Shown here: positions 9,252 to 21,500 of the stretch, in pieces | How positions within the stretch are numbered: the first letter of the stretch is position 1 | Layout: the number at the start of each line of letters is the position of its first letter | Assembly: GCF_030067815.1 (NCBI RefSeq) | Contig: NZ_CP125968.1 | Location: 1,542,001 to 1,606,000 of the forward strand | DNA: 64,000 nt | Origin: Sporosarcina thermotolerans | GTDB lineage: Bacteria > Bacillota > Bacilli > Bacillales_A > Planococcaceae | Reading direction: 5' to 3' | Position numbers and translations under genes: made by a program | Notes under the pieces: generated by a model | The model's database searches: none | Told to the model about the DNA's origin: nothing | Seen by the model: only the letters and a program-made list of their open reading frames with translations

Positions 9252-12200
9252 TTGAACAAAACAGCCCTGAAAAAATTCGCAACTGAGGCACGAGTAGAGT
9301 TGCTGGAAAAAGTAGAGCTACAAGCAAGAAAACTTGGCATTACAGCCGAATCCATTCAAAAAGCAAATGTCGAAAGCTCAGATGCCGTCTTTATAGGCGG
9401 CAAACAGCTTTCTGATACAGAAAGAAGGCAACGAAACAAACTCATTGCTCGAATCAATGAAATTGGCTTTGCCCGTGTTATGGAAGAAACGGCATACACT
9501 TGGTTCAACCGTTTCATCGCATTAAGATACATGGAAGTAAACGACTATCTTCCTACAAAAGTGCGTGTCCTTTCTTCAAATTCAGGCAGTGCCGAGCCAG
9601 ATATGATGAAAGAAGCATTATCACTGGATCTTGACTTAGATAAAGAAAAAGTTTACGACTTGAAAATGAATAATGAGACAGACGAGCTTTTCAAATATCT
9701 GATCAAAATGCATTGTAACGATTTAAACCGCTACATGCCATTCATGTTCGAGACAATTGAGGATTATACGGAAATCCTCTTTCCAGAAGGATTGCTTGGA
9801 ACGGATTCTTTCGTTCGTAAAATGACGGATATGGAAGTTATTCCAGAGAGTAATTGGGAAAAGGTTGAGATTATCGGGTGGCTTTATCAATATTATATTT
9901 CGGAAGAAAAAGATGAAGTATTTGCTAATCTGAAAAAGAATATCAAAATTACGAAAGATACACTACCTGCGGCCACACAGCTTTTTACACCGAATTGGAT
10001 TGTTCGATACATGGTAGAAAACTCATTGGGACGCATTTGGCTTGATAGTTATCCTGAAAGTCAATTGAAATCTGAATGGAAATATTATTTAGATGAAGCG
10101 GGGCAAGAAGAAGAGGTTATCAAGCAACTCGATGAAATAAGATATAAAAATGTAAATCCCGAAGAAATTACGTTCCTTGATCCTTGTTGTGGAAGTGGGC
10201 ATATTCTTGTATATGCGTTTGATGTTTTCTACGACATGTATCTTGAAAAAGGTTATATGGAAAATGAAATCCCTCAACTAATTTTAGAAAAAAATCTCTT
10301 CGGATTGGATGTTGATGATCGTGCAGTTCAATTATCATCATTTGCAGTCATGATGAAAGCAAGAGAGAAATCTCGAAGGATTTTTAGACAAGCAATTCAA
10401 CCAAATATTTGTGCAGTGCAAGAAAGCAATTGGCTAACAGACGAGATGATTAAGAATATATCTGGTAATAACAATGAAATTAAAGATGCACTTCAAACTA
10501 TTCAAAACACATTTTTAGACGCAAAAGAGTATGGCTCATTATTAAGTGTGGGACTAGTAGAGTATGGATTTATTGAACAGCGATTTATAGATTATAAAGG
10601 GGAACAGGCTGATCTCGTTGAGATGGTTGACAAACAAATAGTAGAAGAAAAACTACCACTACTACTTAAGCAATCACTATTATTAAGCCGAAATTATGAT
10701 GTTGTGTGTACTAATCCACCCTACATGGGGAGAAGTGGCATGAATGCAAAGCTTACGCAATACCTCGATAAGTATTATAAAGAATCAAAAGCAGACCTAT
10801 TTGCGGCTTTTATTGAAAGATCTTACAAACTTGCTACAGAGTACGGATATATTTCCATGATTACTATGGAAAGTTGGATGTTTCTATCAAGTTACGAGAA
10901 GTTGAGAGAAAAATAATAGAAGAAAAAACTATTTCCCGATTAATTCACATGCCGTACCAGGGCAGAGGAAGAACCAGTTTAGGAATAAATTTTGGAACTT
11001 CTGCTGTAGTTATTAATAATCACCATGTTAAAAATTACAGAAATCAGAATATGTGTATAAGATTTAATGAAATTAATGAGGAGGGGGTACCCCTAACATT
11101 TCCAGTAATAAATGAAAGGTATAAAAGTTCGAAAGTAGTAGATTTTAATAAAATTCCAGGGAGTCCCATTGCATATTGGCTTAGCGATAAGATTAGGGAA
11201 GTTTTTGAATCTAACATTAAACTTGGTGAAATTGCGGCACCAAGAAAAGGTAATTCCACGTCAAATAATAATCTTTTTTTAAGATTATGGTATGAAGTTG
11301 AATTTGATAAGCTAAATATTAATAAAAAGAAAATCGTTCGAGAGGAAACAATAAGTAAAAGGTGGTTCCCTTATAATAAAGGGGGACAATATAGAAAATG
11401 GTACGGTAATAACGAGTATATAATTGATTGGAAAAATGATGCGGAAGAAATAAGGAAAATTCCAACTGCTGTAATTGCAAATTATGATTATTTTATGAAA
11501 CCAGGCTTAACGTGGTCTACAGTTACATCTTCGAATTTTAGTATAAGAAAATTCGAAGATGGATTTATATTTGATAATGGTGGTTGTTGTTTATTTACTG
11601 AAGAAAATCAAAGAAATTACTTTTTAGCATTATTAAATTCATCGGTATTTAAATATATTTTAGCCGAAATTAATCCTACATTAAATTTCCAATCAGGAGA
11701 AATTGCGAAGTTCCCAGTAATAAAAGCAAATCCTCAACAAAATGAAATAGTTGATTTATTGGCAACTAGTAACCATCAAATTAGCAAGGGAGATTGGGAT
11801 AATTACGAAACATCATGGGATTTTGAACAGCATGCTTTGTTAAAGAATAATGAAAAAATATTTACAATTGAAAACGCATTTGAAAATTGGAAAAGTCAAA
11901 CTGATAATCAGTTTATAGAACTTAAGCAAAATGAAGAAAAGTTAAATCAAGTTTTTATAGAAATTTATGGCTTACAGCATGAATTGGCTTCCGAAGTTGA
12001 CGATAAATATGTAACGATTCGAAAGGCTGATATGGAAAAGGATATAAAAAGTTTCATCTCCTATGCTATTGGTTGCTCGTATGGTAGATATTCACTTGAT
12101 GAAGAAGGTCTCACTTACGCTGGCGGGGAATTCAATGCCTCCCGTTATAAAACATTCCCAGCAGACGAAGACAACATCCTTCCAATCTTACAAGGTGCTT

Positions 12201-12748
12201 ATTTCGAAGATGACATCGTAACGAGATTCGTAGATTTCGTTCGGGTGACGTTTGGTGAAGAAACACTTGAAGAAAATCTTGATTTTGTAGCGAATGCAAT
12301 TGGGCGTAGAAAGAATGAAACAGCAAGGGAAGCATTGCGTCGTTATTTCTTGAATGAATTCTATAAAGATCATGTGCAAGTATATAAGAAGCGACCAATT
12401 TACTGGCTGTTCACGTCAGGAAAGGAAAAGGCATTTAATTGTCTTATTTATATGCACCGTTACGATAAAACGACGCTTTCCCGTATTCGGACTGATTATT
12501 TGCATGAAGTTCAGATTCGCTTGGATGCGGAGAAGAAGGACTTACTTGAAATTATTGAAGGGGATTCCACAACTAAGGAAATCAGTAATGCAAAAAAAGA
12601 ATTGAAATCGCTCGATAAGAAAATTGATGAGTTGAAAGCGTATGATGAGTTGTTGCATCATATGGCGGATATGCAAATTGAGATTGACTTGGATGACGGT
12701 GTGAAAGTGAATTATGAGAAGTTTAAGGGGTTAGTGGCGAAGATATAA
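9252..12748 (+). CDS. pglX: BREX adenine methyltransferase PglX, frame broken
   Basis: Start TTG 9252, chosen for AAAGGAGTGA upstream and the MNKTALKKFATEAR beginning. Methylase motif I DPCCGSGH is at residues 310-317 and the catalytic NPPY at 488-491. These are the marks of the N6-adenine methyltransferase that methylates the BREX recognition site. The frame breaks at about 10912. One extra A in the A5 run gives LREKIIEEKTISRL and a 1165-aa protein, a normal PglX length. The C-terminal half would carry target recognition. The codons around 10900-11950 are more A/T-rich than the rest. Confidence 0.93.
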
Positions 12749-12754
12749 CCTTAG

Positions 12755-12797
12755 AATGAGAAGCGGTTTCTGTTCATGGACTTGCTTCTCTTTCATT
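12755..12797. terminator. Hairpin after pglX
   Basis: AATGAGAAGC pairs with GCTTCTCTTTCATT around a 20-base loop directly behind the pglX stop. It could end or attenuate the upstream BREX transcript, which would leave the downstream genes to their own promoter. Confidence 0.5.
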
Positions 12798-12870
12798 CAT
12801 ATTTAGAGTGACAATCGGGTAATCGTTACTTATTTTGATGTAAGAGCTACTGAAATTGGGTGAATAATTA

Positions 12871-13734
12871 ATGGGAATAATCGAATGGGAAACAGTTCTT
12901 ACAGATGTTTTGTCTGGTAGTGCAGTGCTTATAATTGGAGCAGTAGGTGGCGGACTTTTTGGATACTTTCGTGGAAAAAAGAAATCAGTATTAGCAATCG
13001 AAAGGAAAAACATGATATACCAGCCATTACTGGATGAACTGAATCCAATAAGTAATTTTGAATTAAATGTTTTTAAAAATGAAGAAGCTTCTATTTTGAA
13101 GGAAGTTGTTACAAATGAATATAAGTACGGATTGTCAACGGAGTTACAAGAAAAGTGTAATCAATTATATTCACTAATACAACAATTTAATAAAATCAAC
13201 TTAGTATCTGTTGCTCAAAATAAAATTGTAGGGATATTTGAAAGTGGATATAGAGAAATATTTGGAAGTATAATTGATGGAATCAGTAATAATAAGGACA
13301 GGGATGGGAATGAATGGGAGGTTGAGCATTTAGCTTTACCAGTTGAATTAATTCGAAGAACTGATTTCAAAAAATCTATTATTAATCTCCTTAATAATGA
13401 AGAATTGTATGATAGTGAAGTTTGTGTGGATGAAAATAATAATATTTTTGTTCCGATATATGGAGAATTAGTACATGTATACAATTCTGTTTTACATGCA
13501 ACTATTAATGGTGTAAGTAATCAATTACCTCCACTAAAAAAAGAATTAGGTATGTCGCCTGCTGAGTACATGGCTCTTAATTATGACTTTTTTAAAATAT
13601 TTAATGCAGACACACAAAAGATAAGAAAGTATGAGCTAAGAGAAGAAATAATATTCAAATCGCAAGAAGTAATAGAAGATTTAAAAGAAGTTATAAGAAA
13701 AATAGTACAGATATACGAAGTTGAAGAAGTCTAA
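12871..13734 (+). CDS. Unrecognised anchored protein inside BREX
   Basis: 287 aa. One membrane helix near residues 15-32 (SAVLIIGAVGGGLFGYFRG) is followed by KKK, giving an N-out/C-in anchor. A long, acidic, mostly helical cytoplasmic part follows (KNMIYQPLLDELNPISNFEL…). It contains no motif I recognise. It sits between pglX and pglZ, where canonical type 1 BREX has nothing, and is in the same orientation. ATG 12871 is preceded by a weak GGGTGA. A/T-richer than brxC and pglZ, it may have been inserted later. An accessory or anti-interference role is only inference. Confidence 0.65.
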   Translation: MGIIEWETVLTDVLSGSAVLIIGAVGGGLFGYFRGKKKSVLAIERKNMIYQPLLDELNPISNFELNVFKNEEASILKEVVTNEYKYGLSTELQEKCNQLYSLIQQFNKINLVSVAQNKIVGIFESGYREIFGSIIDGISNNKDRDGNEWEVEHLALPVELIRRTDFKKSIINLLNNEELYDSEVCVDENNNIFVPIYGELVHVYNSVLHATINGVSNQLPPLKKELGMSPAEYMALNYDFFKIFNADTQKIRKYELREEIIFKSQEVIEDLKEVIRKIVQIYEVEEV

Positions 13735-13854
13735 GTGGATACTATGAAACTTAAATAAGTTGTAATTGACGAAATACTAATTAGCCTCAAAGATATATCT
13801 TCATTCACTGGTGAATCTTAGTTTTATTATAGCTGTAGAGAGTAGGTGATTGTA

Positions 13855-16413
13855 ATGAACATGGGACAAATTGAATCCGCACTAAAAGACATTTTCAATG
13901 AACCGCTAAAAGACGGAGAACAGCGAAAAATCGTCTTCTGGGTGGACAAGGACGAAGAATTTATTGAAGAAATCGAGCAATTGGCGATTGCTGGAGTTAA
14001 TGTCGAAACATTATCTGATAATAACCAATTCTACATGAAGCATTTATTAGAGGAAGAAGATCCGACTTCTTCTTATTTAATCTATACGAATGTGGAGTTA
14101 GGTGTAGAGGATAACTGGCTGGCGGATACGGTGTTGTATTCAAAGACGTTTTTTGCGGATCGAGTGTCACTTCTTTTGAGTGAGCTTCACATTGACCCAT
14201 CACTTAGGGCGACTGTTAAAGAGCATGAACGATTCTTTAATAATAAAGAGCGGTTCCGAAAATTTAAGGCATTTGGCATCGAATCTTATACAGAGGAAAC
14301 GATTGAATTGGCAATCATGAGTGTTCTTTGCAACGTGAATACAACTGATTTTGAAGCAGTGTTAAAAACAGTGCTAATGGATACGCTGGATGATAACGAC
14401 AACAAGTATTTGTCGCTTATGGAGCGATTCTTTGATATTGACGTATTTTGGACGTATGTGGCGAATCATTATGGGTATGAGCGTGAAACGAAGACGTTGA
14501 AGACGCTGTTCTTTCATTTAACTGTGACGGCGTTCAATCATTCTGTGGGTGAAGAGTATTTAACGTCTGTGCAAGATTTTATTGCCAAGCGGAATAAAGC
14601 GAATGCATTGGTGTTCATTGACCATTGGATGCACCACAAAACGGATTACACGATTTTTGATGAAAACGCAGAAATGGTTGAACGAGAAATCCAACTTCCA
14701 AGTATATTGCAATCTGTCCCTATTGATGAATTCAAGCAGGCTGATACATTCCCATATATCGACAAAGCGATCATCATTCACATTGCCAATAGCTTGATGG
14801 AGAAGCTGGAAGATTATGAGGAATATACAAAACTTATTAAGTTAAGACGGGCGAAACATTACTACAATCAATATGCATCCGTATACGAAGCCCTCTATTA
14901 TACGGTTATGATGCATGAATTCCATAAAGAACATCAGCAAGGCATTCCACAAGTGCGGGCATTCGACCTGTACGAAGAGTATCGTAAGGAATATCACGTC
15001 ATGGATACATACTACCGCAAGTTTTACATTGCGTACGATGAGGAAAGCAACCACGAATTATTGAAGAAGTTGAAAGAGCTTGTGGAATATCTGTATACGA
15101 ATTGGTTTATGGGAGAGTTGAGTTCGCACTGGTCGCAAGCGGTGAAAGCAGAAATGACCGAGGAATGGTCGCTTCCTGGTGTACAAAATCAACAAGCATT
15201 TTATTCATCCATCGTCGCACCGCATATTCGAAATGGCGATCGTGTCTTTGTAATCATATCGGATGCGATGAGATATGAAGTGGGAGTTGAACTTGCAGAG
15301 CGGTTGAACTCTGAAACGATGGGTGTCTGTGACATGCAGACGATTCTTGGGGTTGTGCCATCAGTCACTAAGCTTGGAATGGCCTCATTGCTTCCACACC
15401 GTAGTTTAGATTTTGATGCAAATGGTCGGGTGCTTGTTGATGGAAAAGATTCAGCAGGGCTTGAAAATCGTAAGAAAATCATTGAGTCATTTGTAGACGA
15501 AAGCATCGCTGTTCATTTCCAAGACGTGCTTGCAATGAATAAGGCAGGCAGACGTGAGACGTTTAAAGGGAAGAAGCTTGTTTATATTTATCATGACACG
15601 ATTGATGCGATGGGCGACAAGGCTTCAACAGAAATGTACACGTTTAATGCGGTGGAAACAGCTTTAAATCAATTGTACGATTTGGTGAAAATCATTCGGG
15701 ATGATTTGAGTGGAACGAACATTTATATTACTGCCGATCATGGTTTCCTTTATCAGCGAGATGCACTGGAAGAGAGCGATAAGATTGGCAATGAAATAGT
15801 GGATGCGGTTGAAGTGAAACGTCGTTATGTGTTGTCACAAGAAAAACGTGATGTTTCAGGACAACTGGCGATTAACTTATCTTCCGTTGTGAAAAACGAA
15901 CATGGCTTAACGGCGTATGTACCGAATGGAACGATTCGTAATCGAATACAAGGCACTGGCGTGAACTTTGTGCATGGTGGGGCAAGCTTGCAGGAAGTTG
16001 TTGTTCCGTTAGTTTCATTCAAAAATAAGCGGGCGGGACAAAAAGGTTCGCAAGCTATTCAAAAGGTTGATGTTAAGCTTACAAGCACGACACGCAAAAT
16101 TACGAATAGCATTTTCAACTTAGATTTCTTCCAAACGGAAAAAGTGGAAGATAAGAGGATTCCTCGTACAGTTGTAATTTGTATGGCAGACGACAAAGGA
16201 AATGTGCTGTCAAATGAAGAAAGAATTATTGGGGATCGTTCATTTGATAATCCAGCCGAACGGACATTTAGAATTCAATTTGTATTGAAAAATATTTCAT
16301 ACGATCGTAACAAAACCTATTACTTAATTGTAAAAGATACAGAAACAGGTGTTATTACGGAAAAAGTTCCGTTTTCCATCAACTTAGGAATTGTAAGTGA
16401 TTTTGATTTTTGA
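13855..16413 (+). CDS. pglZ: BREX phosphatase-domain protein PglZ
   Basis: 852 aa from ATG 13855, with AGTAGGTGATTGTA upstream; an earlier in-frame GTG at 13846 lacks a site. The PglZ domain of the alkaline phosphatase superfamily is evident from FVIISDAMRYEVGVELAERL and IYITADHGFLYQRD, which carry the metal-binding Asp/His residues. It is a core BREX protein that works with PglX and is required for methylation and defence in known systems. The C-terminus is an Ig-like beta region. It is intact, and brxL starts 16 bases later. Confidence 0.95.
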   Translation: MNMGQIESALKDIFNEPLKDGEQRKIVFWVDKDEEFIEEIEQLAIAGVNVETLSDNNQFYMKHLLEEEDPTSSYLIYTNVELGVEDNWLADTVLYSKTFFADRVSLLLSELHIDPSLRATVKEHERFFNNKERFRKFKAFGIESYTEETIELAIMSVLCNVNTTDFEAVLKTVLMDTLDDNDNKYLSLMERFFDIDVFWTYVANHYGYERETKTLKTLFFHLTVTAFNHSVGEEYLTSVQDFIAKRNKANALVFIDHWMHHKTDYTIFDENAEMVEREIQLPSILQSVPIDEFKQADTFPYIDKAIIIHIANSLMEKLEDYEEYTKLIKLRRAKHYYNQYASVYEALYYTVMMHEFHKEHQQGIPQVRAFDLYEEYRKEYHVMDTYYRKFYIAYDEESNHELLKKLKELVEYLYTNWFMGELSSHWSQAVKAEMTEEWSLPGVQNQQAFYSSIVAPHIRNGDRVFVIISDAMRYEVGVELAERLNSETMGVCDMQTILGVVPSVTKLGMASLLPHRSLDFDANGRVLVDGKDSAGLENRKKIIESFVDESIAVHFQDVLAMNKAGRRETFKGKKLVYIYHDTIDAMGDKASTEMYTFNAVETALNQLYDLVKIIRDDLSGTNIYITADHGFLYQRDALEESDKIGNEIVDAVEVKRRYVLSQEKRDVSGQLAINLSSVVKNEHGLTAYVPNGTIRNRIQGTGVNFVHGGASLQEVVVPLVSFKNKRAGQKGSQAIQKVDVKLTSTTRKITNSIFNLDFFQTEKVEDKRIPRTVVICMADDKGNVLSNEERIIGDRSFDNPAERTFRIQFVLKNISYDRNKTYYLIVKDTETGVITEKVPFSINLGIVSDFDF

Positions 16414-16429
16414 GTGAGGGGGTGTAAGC

Positions 16430-18485
16430 ATGGAAGAACGATTAGAGGGGACTCTGACGTTGGATCTCGATAAAAAGTTGAATGAAGCATTTGCAGGTCG
16501 TGTCGTCCGTAAAGACTTGACAAAGCTGATTAAAGAAGGGGCGAACGTCCCTGTCTACGTCCTTGAATATTTGCTTGGCATGTATGCAGCTACGGATGAT
16601 GAAGATAGTATCCAAGAAGGTGTTGAGCGTGTTAAGAAAATCCTTTCAGATAACTTTGTCCGGCCAGATGAGGCGGAAAAAATTAAGTCGCGAATTCGTG
16701 AGTTGGGCCAGTACACCATAATAGACAAAGTTACAGTCGCTTTGAATCCGAAAATAGATACGTATGAAGCAGAGTTTTCGAATCTTGGACTAAAAGGTGT
16801 TCCAATCGCTTCAAATTTTGTAAAAGAGTACGACAAGCTTTTAGTTGGCGGCATTTGGTGCATGGTAAAGATTGATTACTTTTATGATGAAGAAGTGCGG
16901 GTAATGAATCCATTTAGTGTAGGTAGCCTGCAGCCGATTCAAATGCCCAATATGGATATCAATGAGGTGTTTGAAGGTAGAAGACAGTTTACGAAGGATG
17001 AGTGGATTGATGTGTTAATCCGTTCGACCGGGATGGAACCGACGCAATTGGAGGAACGGGTGAAGTGGCATCTTTTGCTACGACTTGTTCCGCTTGTCGA
17101 AAATAACTATAACATGTGTGAACTTGGACCTCGTGGGACAGGGAAATCGCATGTGTACAAAGAGATTTCGCCGAACTCTATTTTAGTGTCAGGTGGTCAG
17201 TCTACCGTTGCTAATCTTTTCTACAACATGTCTACACGAAAGATTGGACTTGTCGGTATGTGGGATTGCGTCGCCTTTGATGAAGTAGCGGGTATCCGCT
17301 TTAAAGATAAAGATGGCATCCAAATTATGAAGGACTATATGGCATCAGGTTCATTTGCGAGGGGAAAAGAAGAGAAAAATGCTTCTGCATCCATGGTGTT
17401 TGTCGGAAACATTAACCAAAGCGTGGATGTATTGCTAAAAACATCCCATCTATTTGCCCCGTTCCCAGAGGAAATGGCAAATGATACGGCGTTCTTCGAT
17501 CGGATGCATTACTATATGCCAGGTTGGGAAATTCCGAAAATGAGACCCGACTTCTTTACGGACAAGTACGGATTCATCGTCGATTATATCGCTGAATATT
17601 TCAGGGAGATGAGGAAACGGTCCTTTGCGGATTCCATTGATAAGTATTTCAAGCTTGGCAACAACTTGAATCAACGGGATACAGTAGCTGTTCGCAAGAC
17701 GGTATCGGGTATGGTAAAGCTCATTTATCCAAACGGAGAATACACGAAAGAAGACATCGAAGAAATCATCCAGTACGCAATGGAAGGTCGCCGTCGTGTC
17801 AAAGAACAGCTTAAGAAGATAGGTGGTATGGAGTTTTACGATGTCATGTTCTCTTATATTGATAAGGAATCATTACAAGAAGAATATGTCTGTCCCAGAA
17901 CAAGGGGGCGGAAAACTTATCCCAGAAGGCATGGGCAAGCCAGGACATGTCTATGTGGTCGGACATGGCAACTCAGGCATGATTGGCGTGTACAAGCTTG
18001 AAAACCAGGTTGTGAGTGGAACAGGGAAGTTCGATAAGTCTGGGGTCAGTTCCTCCCGTGAGGCAAGGGAAAGCCTGGATACGGCATTCCGTTACTTCAC
18101 AGCGAACAGCAAAAGTATCAGCAATGCAATTAGTACGAAAACTAAAGATTACCTCATGCATATCAGTGACCTTCAAGGTATTGGACTGACGGACGAACTG
18201 GCGATTGCTGAACTAATCGGGCTATGTTCGGGGGCATTGGATAAGCCTGTTCAAGAAAGCACCGTTGTGATTGGCAATATGACCGTCGGCGGTACGATTG
18301 CAAAAGTAGAAGAGTTTGCGAACGTATTGCAAGTATGTGTCGATGCAGGGGCGAAGAAAGTTTTGATTCCTGCTTCATCTGTAATGGACTTGCAGACAGT
18401 TCCACCTGATTTATTGGTCAAAGTGCAGCCGGTGTTTTATGCCGATCCGATTGATGCGGTGTTTAAGGCTTTGGGGGTTGGGTGA
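16430..18485 (+). CDS. brxL: BREX Lon-like ATPase BrxL, frame broken
   Basis: ATG 16430, with GAGGGGGTGTAAGC upstream. The AAA+ P-loop GPRGTGKS is at residues 233-240. The C-terminal Lon-protease-like domain runs from VVGHGNSGMIGVY to KVLIPASSVMDL. The frame changes near 17887 (EEYV / SVPEQGGGKLIPEG). Here the repair is +2 or -1, for example loss of one GT from a GTGT, giving about 685 aa as expected. BrxL completes the type 1 gene set and marks the end of the operon, with a terminator after it. Confidence 0.93.
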
Positions 18486-18498
18486 GGAAGTAAAGATA

Positions 18499-18537
18499 AA
18501 AAGCAGCAGCCATCTAAAGTGATGGCTGCTGCTTTTT
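18499..18537. terminator. Bidirectional terminator between BREX and RT gene
   Basis: AAAAGCAGCAGCCATC pairs perfectly with GATGGCTGCTGCTTTT around a 6-base loop, flanked by A- and T-runs. It serves the convergent brxL and RT-nitrilase genes. Confidence 0.95.
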
Positions 18538-18554
18538 ATGATAATAAAAATACC

Positions 18555-21500
18555 CTAAGTCATGTCCCATAGCCTTCCCTTATAGCCTGCCGGATGTGTT
18601 TTTACTTCCATACTTAACTTCCTACTTTTTATTGTTTTAAAAGAACTAGCATCTAAATCAAAAATACTGATACCAACTTGTTGATTTCCATGCAAGTGGG
18701 CGATGATGTTATTATGTTTCGTATATGGGGCTTGTGCTGTTGAGCCACCAAACTCACCTGAATTAGCTAAGATTACAGGTTGATACATGTGATATTGCAA
18801 TGCAGCAACCATATTGTCAAAAGTTTGAATATCCTTATTCAAAGCAGATACTACAAAGATATCGGATATATCTCGTAAATCAGAGACTAATGCCAAATCT
18901 GTTGCATCATAACATATTGCCCCAGAAATTCGTATTTTATTATTATTACCGTCTGTCATTTCAATAAGTATCTGGTAGGGGCGGTGTCCCTTTATATTCA
19001 TCTGAGATTCTGCCTCAGTCACGTTTGCTTTTCCTTGATAAATATAATTAAATTGTCTTCCGCTTTTTCTATCATCCCGCAAAAGCCATAGAGCTTGATT
19101 TCTCAGTTCACCCGACTTTTTATCACTTATGAAAGTTAGACCTGCAAAGATACAAGCCCCTGTTTCTTGTGATAAACTCTCCAACAAATCAAGATCATCC
19201 AAATGTATAGATAGCTCAGGGAAGATAATTAAATCAATTTTATTTTTTGTGATTTCATTATCGGTTAGATTGGTTGTTGATGCTTGAGCGCGAATTAAAT
19301 TACACATAGCAGCTAAGTGTCTTCGGTGTGTTTTTCGATCATTTTTCGACCAATTTTCCGGATCTTTAGTATTTATATCCGTTATTTTAGGAAATAGCGT
19401 TTGTGCGATTGCTATTTTAAGGGAATCACCCGCTTTATCAGGATCACTATTAACTGGGATAACGTAACTAGGTGTATTTGATAACTTACCGAAAATCTCT
19501 CTTTGAAATTTAATTCGTTTATTAATCAGCTTATTGAGACTTGCAGCAGTTTCTATGGACGCTTGCGAAATAGACCTATCTATTAGTTCGATACCCGGCC
19601 ACTGAAGTAATTTTAAGAGCAACTCTGATAACCATGGAGTGACAGGAAAGTGATCATCGAATAAACCTTTTGGCATATTATTAATGCCGAACCTTCTAGT
19701 ATAGCTTGTTGAACGAATACCACGATAGCTGTCTTGCTCTTCCTGAATTAGAAATTGGGTTGTTGTATAATCATACTCACCTGTTAAACAAGATCTAAGT
19801 ATTTTCCCAAGTGAATAAATCCACATTCTTTCTTTAGGCACCCACTCAGGGATGCTTTTTTCTATTGTGAACTTGTCATTACCAAGTTCAATCTTTATAT
19901 TGCTTTCAAGATTAATATTCCTCCAATCTGTGCAACTTATATTGAAATCAATAACGCCTGCTCCATCTTGTATAGCTTTAATATTTTTAGGTTGCAAGAG
20001 TTCCTTTATTAATAATAGAAGAGCATTCTCTTGTTCAAAAGGATTATTGTCAGACATAATTACTCTTAGCAGGCTGATGGGTTTATTTCGTACCAGATTA
20101 ATTTCTTTCTTTGAAAGATTCTTTAAGAACGTAGTAGCGCTTTTCGACATGATATTATCAATTTTAATAAGCAATCTCTTAGATTGGATTGAGGTATATA
20201 AATTGTGCAACATATTTGCATCCGTTATTAATAATAAATTGTATATCTCTTCATGAAACTCTTCTTCAATGTTGTTTATCCATTTGACAAACCATGAGTT
20301 AAACCTCTTAGGCGAGGACTTAATGTGCTGAATAATTAAAGCCATTGAAAGCTGATCGTGTATACTAGTTGTATTGGTACTAGGGATTCTGTAATTCGCA
20401 CAATCAATTAGACATTTATATTCAATCATTTTATCTTCGTTTTTCAAATTGATATCATTATGACCAACTGAAATCAAATAGATAACTGCTGATTGTGCCA
20501 TGTACCAGCAATCTTCATGATTATCTAAGACCTCTTTAGCAAAGACTGCCAACTCTTCTTGGAAGTCGTTAACATCCGCCTTGAGCGGATAATAGCTACG
20601 GCTATTTTTTCCTAAGTACCTAGCAGCAGCGAATAATAAATCTGCTGCTATATACTTTGCTACGTAATTTTCACTGTCGGGGATTCCTTTTTGTTATTCA
20701 ATTTCAAGCGTATAGCGTCCAGGACAGGTACAAGCAACTTAGGGTCAGGATACAGATCCAAAGCAATCTTAAGTAGATTGTGTAATGAAGGGTTTTTTGC
20801 CCAGCATGCAATCAATCTGCGTGCAGTAGCCTCGAATTCATGGTCCTGTTGAGCTGGTTTCAATTCAGTGACCATCGATTGTTGCATTCTCAGCACTTTA
20901 TCCATGCGAGTTGCAACGAAGCGTTGCATAGTATCATCTCTCACATCAAGCTTCGGCTTTGAAATAAATGACAATTCAAGTTCATTATGCACTTCAGAAT
21001 TGGGGGTTAATTGCAATGAGAGCTCCAATAGGCTTTGTAAACTATCAAATGCACTTTTTAGCGATTCAACCGTCGGTGTAACACTGATAGCTCTTTGAGT
21101 ATCTTCCATAATAATTGATAGACTAGATAATGTCGATGCTTGAGCGTAATTCGTGATTGTAACTTTATCATTTAGCTCTAATTCCTTTGTTGTTCCAATA
21201 TTCTTAACGTGAGCCAACAATTTATCGGAAATTATTTCTCTCAATAGCTTCTTAAGATAATCTGCTTCCTCGGAAGACTCAACTACAAATGACAAATCAT
21301 CAACATATCGACAGTAATCTCGTATTTTTAAATTTGCATTTAGTTCATCATTATTAATCATTTCCCCATTGAAATATCAAAATTCAATAAGTAGGCATTG
21401 GAAAGAAAGCCACTCGCTACTAGACCTTGTGGTAAACCCAAAGATTGTTCTGTTACTGTTCCATTAGTGTTCTCCCATTTCCAAGTAAATATCTTACTAA

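Noticed and set aside
21358..21361. ATGA overlap of two RT frames as true translational coupling of a split RT
   Set aside because: The break falls inside the RT palm between motifs 4 and 5, where a split protein is unlikely, and a one-A repair gives a seamless chain as in many other genes here.
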